This document shows, one piece after another, positions 1 through 6,877 of a stretch of DNA of 16,806 nucleotides (the stretch's first letter is position 1; each line of letters begins with the position of its first letter). The position numbers and the translations under genes were made by a program. The stretch lies in contig JAGQUE010000295.1 of NCBI GenBank assembly GCA_020438665.1, positions 1-16,806 of the forward strand. Direction: 5' to 3'. Source of the stretch: Nocardioidaceae bacterium. GTDB lineage: Bacteria > Actinomycetota > Actinomycetes > Propionibacteriales > Nocardioidaceae. The notes under the pieces are model-generated. The model was not told the DNA's origin. It did not search any database and was given only the letters and a program-made list of their open reading frames with translations.

Positions 1-1054
1 TGGCGATGACGGCCTCGGGTGCCCCCTTGGCGCGCAGGTCGTCCTTGAACCGAGCGACGGCCTCCTCGAACGACGGCGCGTCGGGGTCCTCACACACGAA
101 CTCACCGGTGAACGGCGTCGGTCCCGTGTGCGTGCGGTCGGAGTCGCCAGCTGGCCGGCCGTCGTTGCGGACGTTGCCGAACCGCCACGTGTGGGCATCG
201 ACGGGGAACTGCGCGGCCGCTTCCTCGGCCCGGACCTGGAACTGCGCGTAGGACTCCTCGTAGAGCTCCTCGAGCCAGTCCAGATCAGGGTCGGTTGTCA
301 GCACGATCCGCAACGGCTCGGTGCGGTAGCGCAGGAGGTTCTCCTCCTCCTCGCCGATCTGCGAGGCGAGCAGGTCCCGCACACGGGAGGCCTCCCAGGA
401 GCCGGGACGTCCCTGCAGGGCAGTCTCGATGCCACCGACATTGGCCGCTGCTCCGGCCAGGGCCAGGCAGACGAACTCAGCCCAGTCCGCCGGCTCGGTC
501 TCGGTGGGGTGGACCGCGTAGCCGCGGCCGGTCGCGGCGGGCTGGTAGACCGCGCGTCGCAGCCGTGCCGCCTCGGTCAGGACGCGGACCGCGTCGGCGA
601 AGACGTCCTCATAGGGCCGCTGCACACCTTGGGCGGCCGACCGGTACGCCGATGAGGGAATGGTGTGGACCGTGCCGTAGGCGATCGGGTTGCGCGACTT
701 GTTGGGCAACGGGTCCGGTTGGCCGATCAGGGGATGCTGCAGCAGGGGAACGCCGCTGATCGCGACGCGGTCCTCATGGAAGGCGACTCCGTCGACGGAA
801 CCGACACCCACCACGCGGTCCTCATGGACCAGCAGCGCGAGATCGGCAGCCGCGACGTTGGGGAGCTTCGCCTTCCACACGCCGCGGCCGCGTTCCCACA
901 GCTCGTAGCCGCTGACACCGTCGGCGAAGCCGATCCGCTGCCTGCCGAGCGGATCGGGCTGGAGTGCCGGACGGTCCGCACCGAGCCGGATCCGAACGGC
1001 CGCCACCTCCCGCGGCTGCCCGACGCTCGGCGACTGATGGGAACTGTCGGTCAT
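1..1054 (-). CDS. Hypothetical protein, C-terminus cut off by window edge
   Basis: The frame is open from an ATG at 1054 to the left edge, giving about 351 residues with no stop, so the C-terminus is missing. I do not recognise the family with confidence. Residues ~30-110 are beta-rich, with aromatic and Gly positions (YELWERGRGVWK, then NKSRNPIAY), and faintly recall PUA/EVE-like modules that end in a G/S-QNP-like motif; this is a weak impression only. Residues ~115-270 look helical and acidic, with a Glu run (EEEE). HEDRV occurs twice 16 residues apart, encoded by a near-identical DNA repeat. The start is supported by a promoter whose -10 lies 6 nt upstream, implying a leaderless mRNA. The CoiA-like gene lies 52 nt upstream in the same direction, but the intervening promoter and palindrome suggest separate control. 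Confidence 0.8.
   Translation of the reverse strand, partial: MTDSSHQSPSVGQPREVAAVRIRLGADRPALQPDPLGRQRIGFADGVSGYELWERGRGVWKAKLPNVAAADLALLVHEDRVVGVGSVDGVAFHEDRVAISGVPLLQHPLIGQPDPLPNKSRNPIAYGTVHTIPSSAYRSAAQGVQRPYEDVFADAVRVLTEAARLRRAVYQPAATGRGYAVHPTETEPADWAEFVCLALAGAAANVGGIETALQGRPGSWEASRVRDLLASQIGEEEENLLRYRTEPLRIVLTTDPDLDWLEELYEESYAQFQVRAEEAAAQFPVDAHTWRFGNVRNDGRPAGDSDRTHTGPTPFTGEFVCEDPDAPSFEEAVARFKDDLRAKGAPEAVIA
765..828. repeat. 16-bp direct repeat within the left-edge gene
   Basis: ACGCGGTCCTCATGGA occurs at 765-780 and again at 813-828, exactly 48 bp (16 codons) apart. On the minus strand both copies encode HEDRV in the same frame. The in-frame spacing suggests a small internal duplication or a repeated beta-hairpin unit rather than a regulatory site. 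Confidence 0.8.
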
Positions 1055-1060
1055 AGCCCC

Positions 1061-1089
1061 AGTGTGCCCCTGACTTTCTAACTAGTCAA
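1061..1089 (-). promoter_or_regulatory. Putative leaderless promoter of the left-edge gene
   Basis: Read on the minus strand, TTGACT (1084-1089) is followed by a 17-nt spacer and CACACT (1061-1066). Only 6 nt (GGGGCT) separate this from the ATG at 1054. The -35 matches the consensus well; the -10 is imperfect but keeps the conserved A at position 2 and the final T. The spacing would place the first transcribed base at or next to the A of the ATG, as in leaderless actinobacterial transcripts. No Shine-Dalgarno sequence is present, which fits. Confidence 0.5.
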
Positions 1090-1096
1090 CTAGTTA
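1079..1096. promoter_or_regulatory. Perfect 18-bp palindromic operator-like site
   Basis: TAACTAGTCAACTAGTTA consists of two perfect 8-bp arms (TAACTAGT / ACTAGTTA) around a CA spacer. It covers the predicted -35 of the left-edge gene, the position expected for a repressor of the MarR, TetR or GntR type. It is AT-rich in a GC-rich neighbourhood. No matching regulator gene is adjacent in the window, so the binding protein is unknown. Confidence 0.6.
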
Positions 1097-1106
1097 CGAA
1101 GTACTG

Positions 1107-2276
1107 TCAGAAGAGGTGTCCCTGAACGGCAGGTCGCTGCTTCCCACTGGCTGCGAACTCCTTCGGAGAGACGACGAAGATCCAGCCCTCGGACTCGAGG
1201 ACCTCGAGCCAAGCGCGCACCCCCTCGAACTCGGCCGATGACCATCGGCCCGCGGCCCTCGTCCCGGTCCGAGCTACCGCCCGGGTGATGTCGCTCCAAG
1301 TGAAGACAGCCCAGTTCGGCCTTCCCTCAACGCAGCTGGCGAAGATGGCTGCCTTCCACGCCTCGGGCACCCCGAACGCGTCGGCTCCAGCCGCGGCCTT
1401 GCTCGACTCGCGACCTGCCCGCTCGCCCTCATACCGGGGGAGGGGCTGCTTGCGGCGCCAGTCGAAGCCCGGCCCGCGGAGCGGAGGCTGAGCCGCCCGC
1501 TGCGCGGCCAGCTCGCGGGCCGTCGCGTCGTGCCGAAGATCGGCTGGTGTGCCGATGAACCGATTCGCCGTGGCCGTCTCATGCCAGCACTCCGTGAGTG
1601 GAGCGATCGAGATCCGGGCAGTCGTGTGCTCGCCGGCGTAGCGCGCGTCGACGCTGGCATGGTCGCCCAGCGTCCCGATCTCGCGCGTCGATGGGTTGAC
1701 CACCAGCACCCGTGCCCCGTCCTCGACCAGGACAGCAGTGAACCGGGGAAGCTGCACCCGTCCGGACTCGTCCGGCCACGCCTGTACGCGCGAATGACCA
1801 AGCAGCCACAGGCAGTCAACTCCCGCCGACTCATAGTCCGCGCGCTTGGCGAGCGCTGCCTCGATCGTGAACGACTTGTACTCGACCTCGACCGCCAGCG
1901 GGCGGCCGTCGAGAGGCTCTACCAGCACGTCCGCGCGTCGATCGGTACCCGCCACCGCGGACTCGACCTGGACCCTGGCGACGGCCGCGTTCCGACGGAA
2001 CCAGTCTGCGATCATGAACTTCGCCTCGACATGATGCAGCGACTCAGGGCCGCCCGGATGCGTCGTGTCCGTCAGGTGCCGAAAGTGATGCCGCTTCTCT
2101 CCGCCGACCGTCGTGATCGCGCCGACGCAGTCGGGGTAGGGGCAGCGTAGGTCGGAGCGGGTCCTCGGCCGCATCGGCCGCGCGTCACCGTCTTCGAGGT
2201 AGACCGACTCGCCCGTGACGCGATCCAGCGCCCACACCTGGCGCGGGTCGTCGTCGAGGAACGCATGGAGGTCCAC
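1107..2276 (-). CDS. CoiA-like protein, predicted PD-(D/E)xK nuclease
   Basis: This 389-aa protein has the layout of competence protein CoiA-like nucleases. A small putative zinc site comes first (C45-x4-C50, then H63, H64, H67 in KRHHFRH). A conserved HHVEAK segment follows at 81-86, then a nuclease core with RADVLVE (D116) and AVEVEYKS (E130, E132, K134). This matches the D...ExK/Q pattern of the restriction-endonuclease fold. The C-terminal ~150 residues (FDWRRKQPLPRY onward) are not recognised. In Gram-positive competence CoiA helps process incoming DNA, but related proteins are widespread in accessory regions, so the role here is open. The start is GTG with no well-placed Shine-Dalgarno; no better in-frame start is seen upstream. 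It lies 67 nt downstream of the DUF6011 gene in the same direction. Confidence 0.75.
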   Translation of the reverse strand: MDLHAFLDDDPRQVWALDRVTGESVYLEDGDARPMRPRTRSDLRCPYPDCVGAITTVGGEKRHHFRHLTDTTHPGGPESLHHVEAKFMIADWFRRNAAVARVQVESAVAGTDRRADVLVEPLDGRPLAVEVEYKSFTIEAALAKRADYESAGVDCLWLLGHSRVQAWPDESGRVQLPRFTAVLVEDGARVLVVNPSTREIGTLGDHASVDARYAGEHTTARISIAPLTECWHETATANRFIGTPADLRHDATARELAAQRAAQPPLRGPGFDWRRKQPLPRYEGERAGRESSKAAAGADAFGVPEAWKAAIFASCVEGRPNWAVFTWSDITRAVARTGTRAAGRWSSAEFEGVRAWLEVLESEGWIFVVSPKEFAASGKQRPAVQGHLF

Positions 2277-2343
2277 GCGCGGATCATGCAGGAGACCTCC
2301 GACAGTTCCTGCCCGGTCGGACGCCGCGACGGTCGCCGTCCTG

Positions 2344-3294
2344 CTATGGCGCCAGCCACTCCCGCATCGCCTGGATCCAGGCCGTGGGCTTGCGCGCAGA
2401 CGACTTGGGAAGCACCACGCTGCGTGATTTCACCGCCCGCAAGGTCTCAGCCGAGTAGTACTTCCGGCACTCGGGCCCGATGCCCACCGCCACGCTCGCC
2501 GGATCCGACAGCGGCTGCCCACACCGCTCGCACGTCCGGACAGCGACACCCCGCGACGTCGCCCGGGTGACCAGCCGGCGAACCGTCTGCTCACCGAGAA
2601 TGCGCCGTTCGAGCTCGGCCGGCGTGCACGCCACCTTCTCCAGCCGGGCGCTCTCGCTCGACCTGCCCCAAACGCTTGCCAACACGGCCTGCACGCGCTG
2701 CGCAGCGTCGTCTGCGGACCGCTCGCGGAACACGAGCACCGGCGGATGAGCATCAGGGGCTTCGGCCGCCCGGACCAGCGGCAGCTTAGAGCCGGCGCCG
2801 AGCGACCAGGCTCCCTCCTGTGAGGCAGCCCGCCACTCCTCTGCATCCGTCGTGGCCCAGGCGATCCAGATCTCATCGCCCCGATCACCGCGGACGAAGT
2901 CGCACCGCAAGACTCGCACGCCCTCGCCCTCCGGTGCGGTGACCACCAGCCGCTCGGTGTCGGTCTCGGTCAGGATGAACCGGACGTCATCGACCAACGT
3001 GGCCGCCGGCCGAGGCTTGCCCGCCGTGGTGGCCCGTGCCCGCTCGGCACTGCCGGCCAGGACCACCTTCGAACCCGACAACTCGAACCGCGGGTCCTTC
3101 ATCAGGGCTGTCTGCACCTCGTCAGCAGACGTGGAGTGCGCGCGCGCGAGAACCTTGCCGAGGTCCTCCACGTCGACCTCGCGATAGCGGAGGAGAAGGA
3201 CCAGGGCATCGTCGCCGATCACCTTGTGCAACAGCCGAGTCCGAGCCGCCTGATTCGCGATACGACGCGCGCTGGCTGCCTTCCGCTGCGCCAT
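2344..3294 (-). CDS. DUF6011-like zinc-ribbon protein
   Basis: This is a 316-aa protein whose C-terminal part contains CERCGQPLSDPASVAVGIGP followed by ECRKYY (C255, C258, C276), the signature of the actinobacterial DUF6011 zinc-ribbon family. That motif is common in phage and mobile-element proteins and has no established function. The N-terminal ~90 residues are basic and helical. The middle (VDDVRFILTE to VLVFRERSA, ~101-192) looks like an alpha/beta domain I cannot name. The ATG at 3294 is chosen because GGGGGTGG lies just upstream. The open frame continues 63 codons further upstream, but that extension is Arg/Ser/Pro-rich and would overlap the next gene's C-terminus. The stop of that gene is 31 nt away, so co-transcription is likely. 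Confidence 0.75.
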   Translation of the reverse strand: MAQRKAASARRIANQAARTRLLHKVIGDDALVLLLRYREVDVEDLGKVLARAHSTSADEVQTALMKDPRFELSGSKVVLAGSAERARATTAGKPRPAATLVDDVRFILTETDTERLVVTAPEGEGVRVLRCDFVRGDRGDEIWIAWATTDAEEWRAASQEGAWSLGAGSKLPLVRAAEAPDAHPPVLVFRERSADDAAQRVQAVLASVWGRSSESARLEKVACTPAELERRILGEQTVRRLVTRATSRGVAVRTCERCGQPLSDPASVAVGIGPECRKYYSAETLRAVKSRSVVLPKSSARKPTAWIQAMREWLAP

Positions 3295-3325
3295 CACGCC
3301 ACCCCCGGGTGTGTCCGGTTGGACA

Positions 3326-4582
3326 TCACTCGTCCGTGTCGTCGACGACGCCCCGATCGCCGCCACCGCGCCTGCGGGTCCGCTGCGCGATCTCTCCCGA
3401 GAGCCTGGTCGTGGCCGATCGCGCCCGGTCGCGGGAATCGACGCCGAACCTCTTGGCGGCCTCGACGCGGTCAGCACCCGCATCGAGTGCCCGGTCGCGG
3501 ACCGACGCTGCGGCCTCGGCCCAGCGCCGTGCCTCCACTGTTTGACGGCCGGACTCGATGCCGAGCAGACCCTGGAAGTCCACCACCGCTGTCCCGACCT
3601 GGTTGCGCGAGTGGACCACCGCGCGGGACTTCGACGGATGGGCGAGCACCTTCGTGTTGGCGAGCGTTGCTGCTGCGTCCAGGCGGGCCATCAGCTGCTC
3701 AGTGCTCTTGGAGATGGTGGCCAGCCGCGCCCCACGAGCGGCTTTCAGTCCGACCCGGTGGCCGTCAAGGTCCTCTGGAGCGGTCTCCAGGACGCGATCG
3801 AGTTCGAGCACCGCGATCGCGTCTTGAAGCTGGAAGCACCGGGCCAGGACGACGAGCCACTCGCGCGCCGTGGACTCGGCTGCCTTCGCCGCCGTCGCGA
3901 GGTCGCCGACCTTCGACTTGTTCTCGAGCTTCTCGGCCAGCGCGTCGAGCTGCAGCAGCGCGTACGCCTGAGTGTCCGCGATCGTCCCGGATGTGTCTTG
4001 TACCTTCGACCAGGACACCTCGTTGACCCTGCCGACGTGGCTCCTGATTGCCATGGCCTCATCGATCTGGAGGCCGATCCCGATCATCTGCGCCAGCACC
4101 GTGTCCTTCTGGGCGCGGAGCACGTCGTCGAGCTTCTCGTCAATGGTGGCGAGGTAGTCGGTGATCTCGTCCATCGCCTGCTGCATCGCCAGCTGCGCCA
4201 TCAACCCAGCCGCACCCGCCAGCATCGCCGGGTTGGCCGCTGCCGCGCCCGGCCCCTTGGCGATCTGCAGCCACGACTTGATGTCACCCGGCTTGCCCAC
4301 CATCGCGTGGCTCACGCCCGGAGTCTTGCTCTCCATCAGGCCGTACTTCTTGACCATCTGGGCCGACTCCTCGGTCAGCTTCACCCATCGCCCCGAGTTC
4401 GTGGCGATCTCCGAGCCGGCCTGGGCAGCCCCAGACCCAGCCGCGAGAACCTTGCGAGCCTTGGGGAGTTCGAGGTCCTTCGACGGCAGACCCTCGGTGG
4501 CGAGGAACCGTTCGACAGCGGCGGCGTCCCCAATCACCGCCACGCCAGCGCCGTCACTGATCAGCTGAATTTCGTCGTCCAT
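3326..4582 (-). CDS. Conserved-type helical protein with central hydrophobic segment, unknown function
   Basis: This 418-aa protein belongs to no family with a function known to me. Residues 1-60 are mixed. Residues 66-105 carry a conserved-looking stretch (WVKLTEESAQMVKKYGLM, then a PGVSHAM turn). Residues ~111-135 form an Ala/Gly/Met-rich hydrophobic segment, followed at once by an amphipathic coiled coil (ITDYLATIDEKLDDVLRAQK, 140-159). The remainder is mostly long helices, and the last ~30 residues are a charged, low-complexity tail. Long helices around one hydrophobic hairpin resemble alpha-helical pore-forming proteins, but that is only a shape analogy. The ATG at 4582 is preferred because AGGAAA lies 6 nt upstream; a GTG at 4615 would add 11 residues. 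It heads a possible three-gene unit with the DUF6011 and CoiA-like genes. Confidence 0.75.
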   Translation of the reverse strand: MDDEIQLISDGAGVAVIGDAAAVERFLATEGLPSKDLELPKARKVLAAGSGAAQAGSEIATNSGRWVKLTEESAQMVKKYGLMESKTPGVSHAMVGKPGDIKSWLQIAKGPGAAAANPAMLAGAAGLMAQLAMQQAMDEITDYLATIDEKLDDVLRAQKDTVLAQMIGIGLQIDEAMAIRSHVGRVNEVSWSKVQDTSGTIADTQAYALLQLDALAEKLENKSKVGDLATAAKAAESTAREWLVVLARCFQLQDAIAVLELDRVLETAPEDLDGHRVGLKAARGARLATISKSTEQLMARLDAAATLANTKVLAHPSKSRAVVHSRNQVGTAVVDFQGLLGIESGRQTVEARRWAEAAASVRDRALDAGADRVEAAKRFGVDSRDRARSATTRLSGEIAQRTRRRGGGDRGVVDDTDE

Positions 4583-4771
4583 CGTCCATTTCCTGAAGCC
4601 GAGGCAGGAAGCCACTCGTCGCGGATCGGCGCCCGCTCGATGCTATCGGCGGGGCTGCGGGCTCGTCCGGTGAATCGAGGGGCCCCGCACCTGGGATCGC
4701 GCGCCTCGCCAACTGGCTGGAACCTACGCCGGTGGCCCGACAGTTCGTGCCGTGCCGTACCGACGAGACGC

Positions 4772-5074
4772 TCAGTCCTGCCCCGGATAGGACACGCCGA
4801 AGTGGACGGCGATCGCCTCGGTGGTCTCGCACCCCCACGAGTGCCGGTCGTCCATCGGCTCCGGTTCATCGTCGACCGCGTCACACGGGCCGGATCCGCC
4901 CCCGCAGTCGCGGTGCAATGCCAGCAGCTTCCGGGCCAGGGGGTCATCGATCGCGTTGAGCCGCCGCATCGCGTCGATCCAGCGCGCGGTCGGAGTCGGC
5001 CGATCGTCGACCTCGCGCACGACATCCGTGCGCTCGGCCGCGCTCGCCTCCTCGTCGTACACGAAGCGGTCCAC
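4772..5074 (-). CDS. Small DUF6221-like protein
   Basis: This protein has 100 residues. The C-terminal half (ARKLLALHRDC, then C64, then HSWGCETTEAIAVHFGVSY) resembles the end of actinobacterial DUF6221 proteins, where a RRLLELH-like helix is followed by Cys residues and a C-E-T-x-x-x-I/L-A motif. That assignment is tentative. C57, C64, C82 and H54 could bind a metal. The start is GTG with only a distant GGGGAGGG upstream, so the true start may differ by a few codons. It lies 72 nt downstream of the 67-aa gene and is probably in the same transcript. No function is known. Confidence 0.65.
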   Translation of the reverse strand: MDRFVYDEEASAAERTDVVREVDDRPTPTARWIDAMRRLNAIDDPLARKLLALHRDCGGGSGPCDAVDDEPEPMDDRHSWGCETTEAIAVHFGVSYPGQD

Positions 5075-5146
5075 GCGCGGGAACGCTACGCCCTCCCCAG
5101 CCGTCAGCGCCGGTGATCAGGCGGAGCGGGGGAGGAGCGCGGGGGG

Positions 5147-5350
5147 TCATGCCTCGTTGTGCTCGACCCGGATCGCGATGACTTGCCAACCATCGGGGAC
5201 CCGACGCCGCGCTGCCTCGCGGGCCTGGCCGTAGTCGGTGTCCTCGACGACAAGCTCGTCTCGGGCGAGGGCGTAGCCGCCCTTGTGGTCGGGTGGGGTC
5301 TCTTGAACGGTGGCGTATAGGGTGAGGCCGCGGGCGGCAGCCTGATTCAC
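5147..5350 (-). CDS. Small hypothetical protein, coupled to HTH gene
   Basis: This is a 67-aa soluble protein with no recognised domain. The sequence suggests a short beta-beta-alpha-beta unit (LTLYATVQE, ELVVEDTDYGQAREAARRR, WQVIAIRV). Its GTG start overlaps the stop of the preceding gene by 4 nt (GTGA), a classic arrangement for translational coupling, which is the main support for the gene and its start. Confidence 0.7.
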   Translation of the reverse strand: MNQAAARGLTLYATVQETPPDHKGGYALARDELVVEDTDYGQAREAARRRVPDGWQVIAIRVEHNEA

Positions 5351-5991
5351 GTGTTCGACTCCTGGCCTGCCATGCTGCGCAGCAACTTGATGTCGCGCCG
5401 GAATGCCCCTGGAAGTCCGGCGCTCTCGTCCGGGTCGGCCTGGTACCCGACCAACCCGCCCTCCACGAGGTCCGCGGCGGTCTCCAGCATGCGCGCCACC
5501 CGGAGCAGAAGCGCGGGGGGCATCTGGACCGACGGCTCTTCATAGAAGCCGACGGTGGCCACCTGGGCGTTGAGCAGAAGGCCGAAGCTGCTCTGCGCAT
5601 GAGCTACCTGTGCAACCCGGTCGCGAGTGTGATCGACGTCGTCGCGCTCCACGAGGAAGATCCGAACGACCTCGCCGAGGCCGGCAAATATCGTGCCGGC
5701 GAACCTGACGGGCACGGCGGCGGTTCGCGGTGCGTTCATGAGGTCGGCGCCGGGCGTCTCGTCGACGAAGCCAAAGACAATCGTTCTGGCCAGGCCCGCG
5801 AGCGCCTCGTCAGTGAGGTAGCGCCGGGCGGTAGCTTCGGTGACGCGCATGTGCTCGGCGACGTAGGTAACGCGTTCGTCCAGCACCTCGCCGGCGGCGG
5901 CCCGTGACATCGTCATGCCGAGCGCGGAGACGGCCTCGAGAAGTTCGTCGATGCGCTTGTCGCGCCAGGATCGTGAGGGCACGCGGGTCAC
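5347..5991 (-). CDS. Putative HTH-containing protein of unknown role
   Basis: This is a 214-aa protein. Residues ~40-64 (VTYVAEHMRVTEATARRYLT) read like a helix-turn-helix, with the recognition helix at TEATARRYL. The rest is predominantly helical, with one more hydrophobic stretch at ~92-113 (VPVRFAGTIFAGLGEVVRIF). The family is not recognised; a transcription regulator or a phage-type accessory protein are both possible. The start GTG (5991) has no Shine-Dalgarno but overlaps the stop of a 10-codon upstream ORF by 4 nt (GTGA), so initiation may depend on that leader ORF. It is divergent from the plus-strand small genes. Confidence 0.75.
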   Translation of the reverse strand: MTRVPSRSWRDKRIDELLEAVSALGMTMSRAAAGEVLDERVTYVAEHMRVTEATARRYLTDEALAGLARTIVFGFVDETPGADLMNAPRTAAVPVRFAGTIFAGLGEVVRIFLVERDDVDHTRDRVAQVAHAQSSFGLLLNAQVATVGFYEEPSVQMPPALLLRVARMLETAADLVEGGLVGYQADPDESAGLPGAFRRDIKLLRSMAGQESNT

Positions 5992-6020
5992 CCGGTCGTG
6001 GCCGCGCTCGGGTTAGTCAT
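5988..6020 (-). CDS. Ten-codon upstream ORF coupled to the HTH gene
   Basis: ATG at 6020 opens a frame encoding MTNPSAATTG that ends in a TGA whose bases overlap the GTG of the downstream gene (GTGA at 5988-5991). A CAGAAT hexamer (6029-6034) lies 8 nt before the ATG, so an mRNA could begin almost at this codon. The downstream GTG lacks a ribosome binding site, so re-initiation from this micro-ORF is a reasonable model. The evidence is purely positional. Confidence 0.35.
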   Translation of the reverse strand: MTNPSAATTG

Positions 6021-6197
6021 CACCCGAGATTCTGCCATCCGGTTGGGAGGGGACTGCCTGACGCGGGGGCAGTGCCGTTCAGCGCCCCGTCGGCCGGCTT
6101 GCACCGGGGCATCAGAACGGCCGTCCGTACATGCCCGAATAGTGCGGCGGGAGTCGGTGTCAGCTCGTCGAACTCCGCATCCGAAAATCGGGTCGGC
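5992..6197. other. Divergent intergenic region
   Basis: This stretch separates the minus-strand HTH gene from the plus-strand small ORFs and must carry promoters for both directions. On the minus strand the only candidate is the CAGAAT at 6029-6034, with no good -35. On the plus strand I see no convincing -35/-10 pair. A short palindrome CCGAAAATCGG (6181-6191) lies just before the first plus-strand ORF. Confidence 0.5.
6007..6028. promoter_or_regulatory. Inverted repeat over predicted transcript start of HTH gene
   Basis: CTCGGGT (6007-6013) and ACCCGAG (6022-6028) are perfect 7-bp arms around 8 nt. The repeat begins right after the CAGAAT hexamer on the minus strand and covers the start of the 10-codon leader ORF. 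It could be an operator, possibly autoregulatory given the HTH-like gene downstream, or an RNA stem at the 5' end of the message. Confidence 0.4.
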
Positions 6198-6317
6198 ATG
6201 GCGAAGGTCGGGCTAGCCAGGACCCCGATCCCTTGGGAAGACGGTCAAATCCTGGACTTGTTTGAGGAAAGGCCAGCCTGCGCCCGCCCGGGATGCAAGT
6301 GTGGGTCCGACCATTGA
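6198..6317 (+). CDS. Possible 39-aa Cys-rich small protein
   Basis: ATG at 6198 encodes 39 residues ending in ERPACARPGCKCGSDH. C28, C33, C35 and H39 form a compact possible metal site. The first half has an amphipathic acidic helix (WEDGQILDLFEE). No strong ribosome binding site precedes it. Support comes from its position ahead of two further small plus-strand ORFs and from the matching Cys-rich character of the next one. It may be spurious. Confidence 0.35.
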   Translation: MAKVGLARTPIPWEDGQILDLFEERPACARPGCKCGSDH

Positions 6318-6367
6318 GCTGCGCTCGCCTGCCCGGCTGGCGACCAGTCATAGAAAGTGAGATCCTG

Positions 6368-6469
6368 ATGGCCTGCAGCTGCCAGTGCGCTTGGTGCAAG
6401 GAAGCCCGCGTCAACAACTTCTCGAACCACAACTGCTCGCAACGCCCGACCTGTCCGGACACAAAGTAG
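6368..6469 (+). CDS. Possible 33-aa Cys-rich small protein
   Basis: ATG at 6368 encodes 33 residues with six cysteines (C3, C5, C7, C10, C23, C28) and H21, including CxCxCxxC at the N-terminus (MACSCQCAWCKE). Such density in so short an ORF is unlikely by chance and suggests a zinc- or other metal-binding microprotein. Upstream there is only a partial Shine-Dalgarno (GTGAG). It lies 50 nt after the first small ORF and 38 nt before the 97-aa gene, on the same strand. Confidence 0.45.
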   Translation: MACSCQCAWCKEARVNNFSNHNCSQRPTCPDTK

Positions 6470-6491
6470 CCACCTGCCAGCGGCTGCGATC

Positions 6492-6498
6492 AAGGAGG
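6492..6498 (+). promoter_or_regulatory. Strong ribosome binding site fixing the start at 6508
   Basis: AAGGAGG is a near-perfect Shine-Dalgarno, 9 nt before a GTG codon. It decides between this GTG and an ATG 41 codons further upstream in the same frame. Confidence 0.85.
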
Positions 6499-6507
6499 AC
6501 GGCTGCG

Positions 6508-6801
6508 GTGGGATTGTTCGGCAACAAGCAGGCCAAGAATCAGGACGTAGATGCGCTCCGACGTGCACTGATCGACATCGGCGCGCTTCTGCGCTCACAG
6601 CAGCCGGGAACCAACCAGTTCGAGTCTGTCCTCCAGAATGCCAAGGTCGAGGCCGCCAACGCGGCCACTCGTGCCCGTGCCGCCGGGGCTGGCGGGGCAG
6701 TCGAGGTAGTCATTCAGGATCTTCGGCAGAACACGTTGGCCGGTGACGCGCGGGCTGTCTTCGATGGTGTGCTGGACGGGCTGGTCGAGCACCGCCGCTG
6801 A
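6508..6801 (+). CDS. Small hypothetical helical protein
   Basis: This is a 97-aa protein starting at GTG (VGLFGNKQAK) behind an excellent AAGGAGG site. It is mostly helical, with an Ala-rich central region (AKVEAANAATRARAAGAGG) and a final helix ending VLDGLVEHRR. The first residues (GLFGNK) resemble the short N-termini of small cytosolic or membrane-associated helical proteins, but no family is recognised and no transmembrane segment is present. It is the last gene of the small plus-strand set and converges on the large minus-strand operon across 76 nt. Confidence 0.75.
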   Translation: MGLFGNKQAKNQDVDALRRALIDIGALLRSQQPGTNQFESVLQNAKVEAANAATRARAAGAGGAVEVVIQDLRQNTLAGDARAVFDGVLDGLVEHRR

Positions 6802-6877
6802 CTGTCACCTCCCCAGTGCGAGGCGGCCCGCCGACGCCGGCGCACCCGGCCCCGGCAGGTGCAGGTTCGACGTCGCT

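Noticed and set aside
930..957. Inverted repeat with 10-bp arms inside the left-edge gene (CCGATCCGCT / AGCGGATCGG)
   Set aside because: It is within coding sequence of a GC-rich genome and short enough to be expected by chance about once per several such windows; no positional support for a function.
3311..5116. 601-codon plus-strand open frame
   Set aside because: It is antisense to the 418-aa and 100-aa minus-strand genes; high GC keeps the opposite frame open. The translation is Arg/Leu/His-rich low-complexity without a recognisable domain.
6802..6877. Possible bidirectional terminator between convergent genes
   Set aside because: GC-rich short complementary stretches exist, but no stem is convincing and no T-run follows on either strand.
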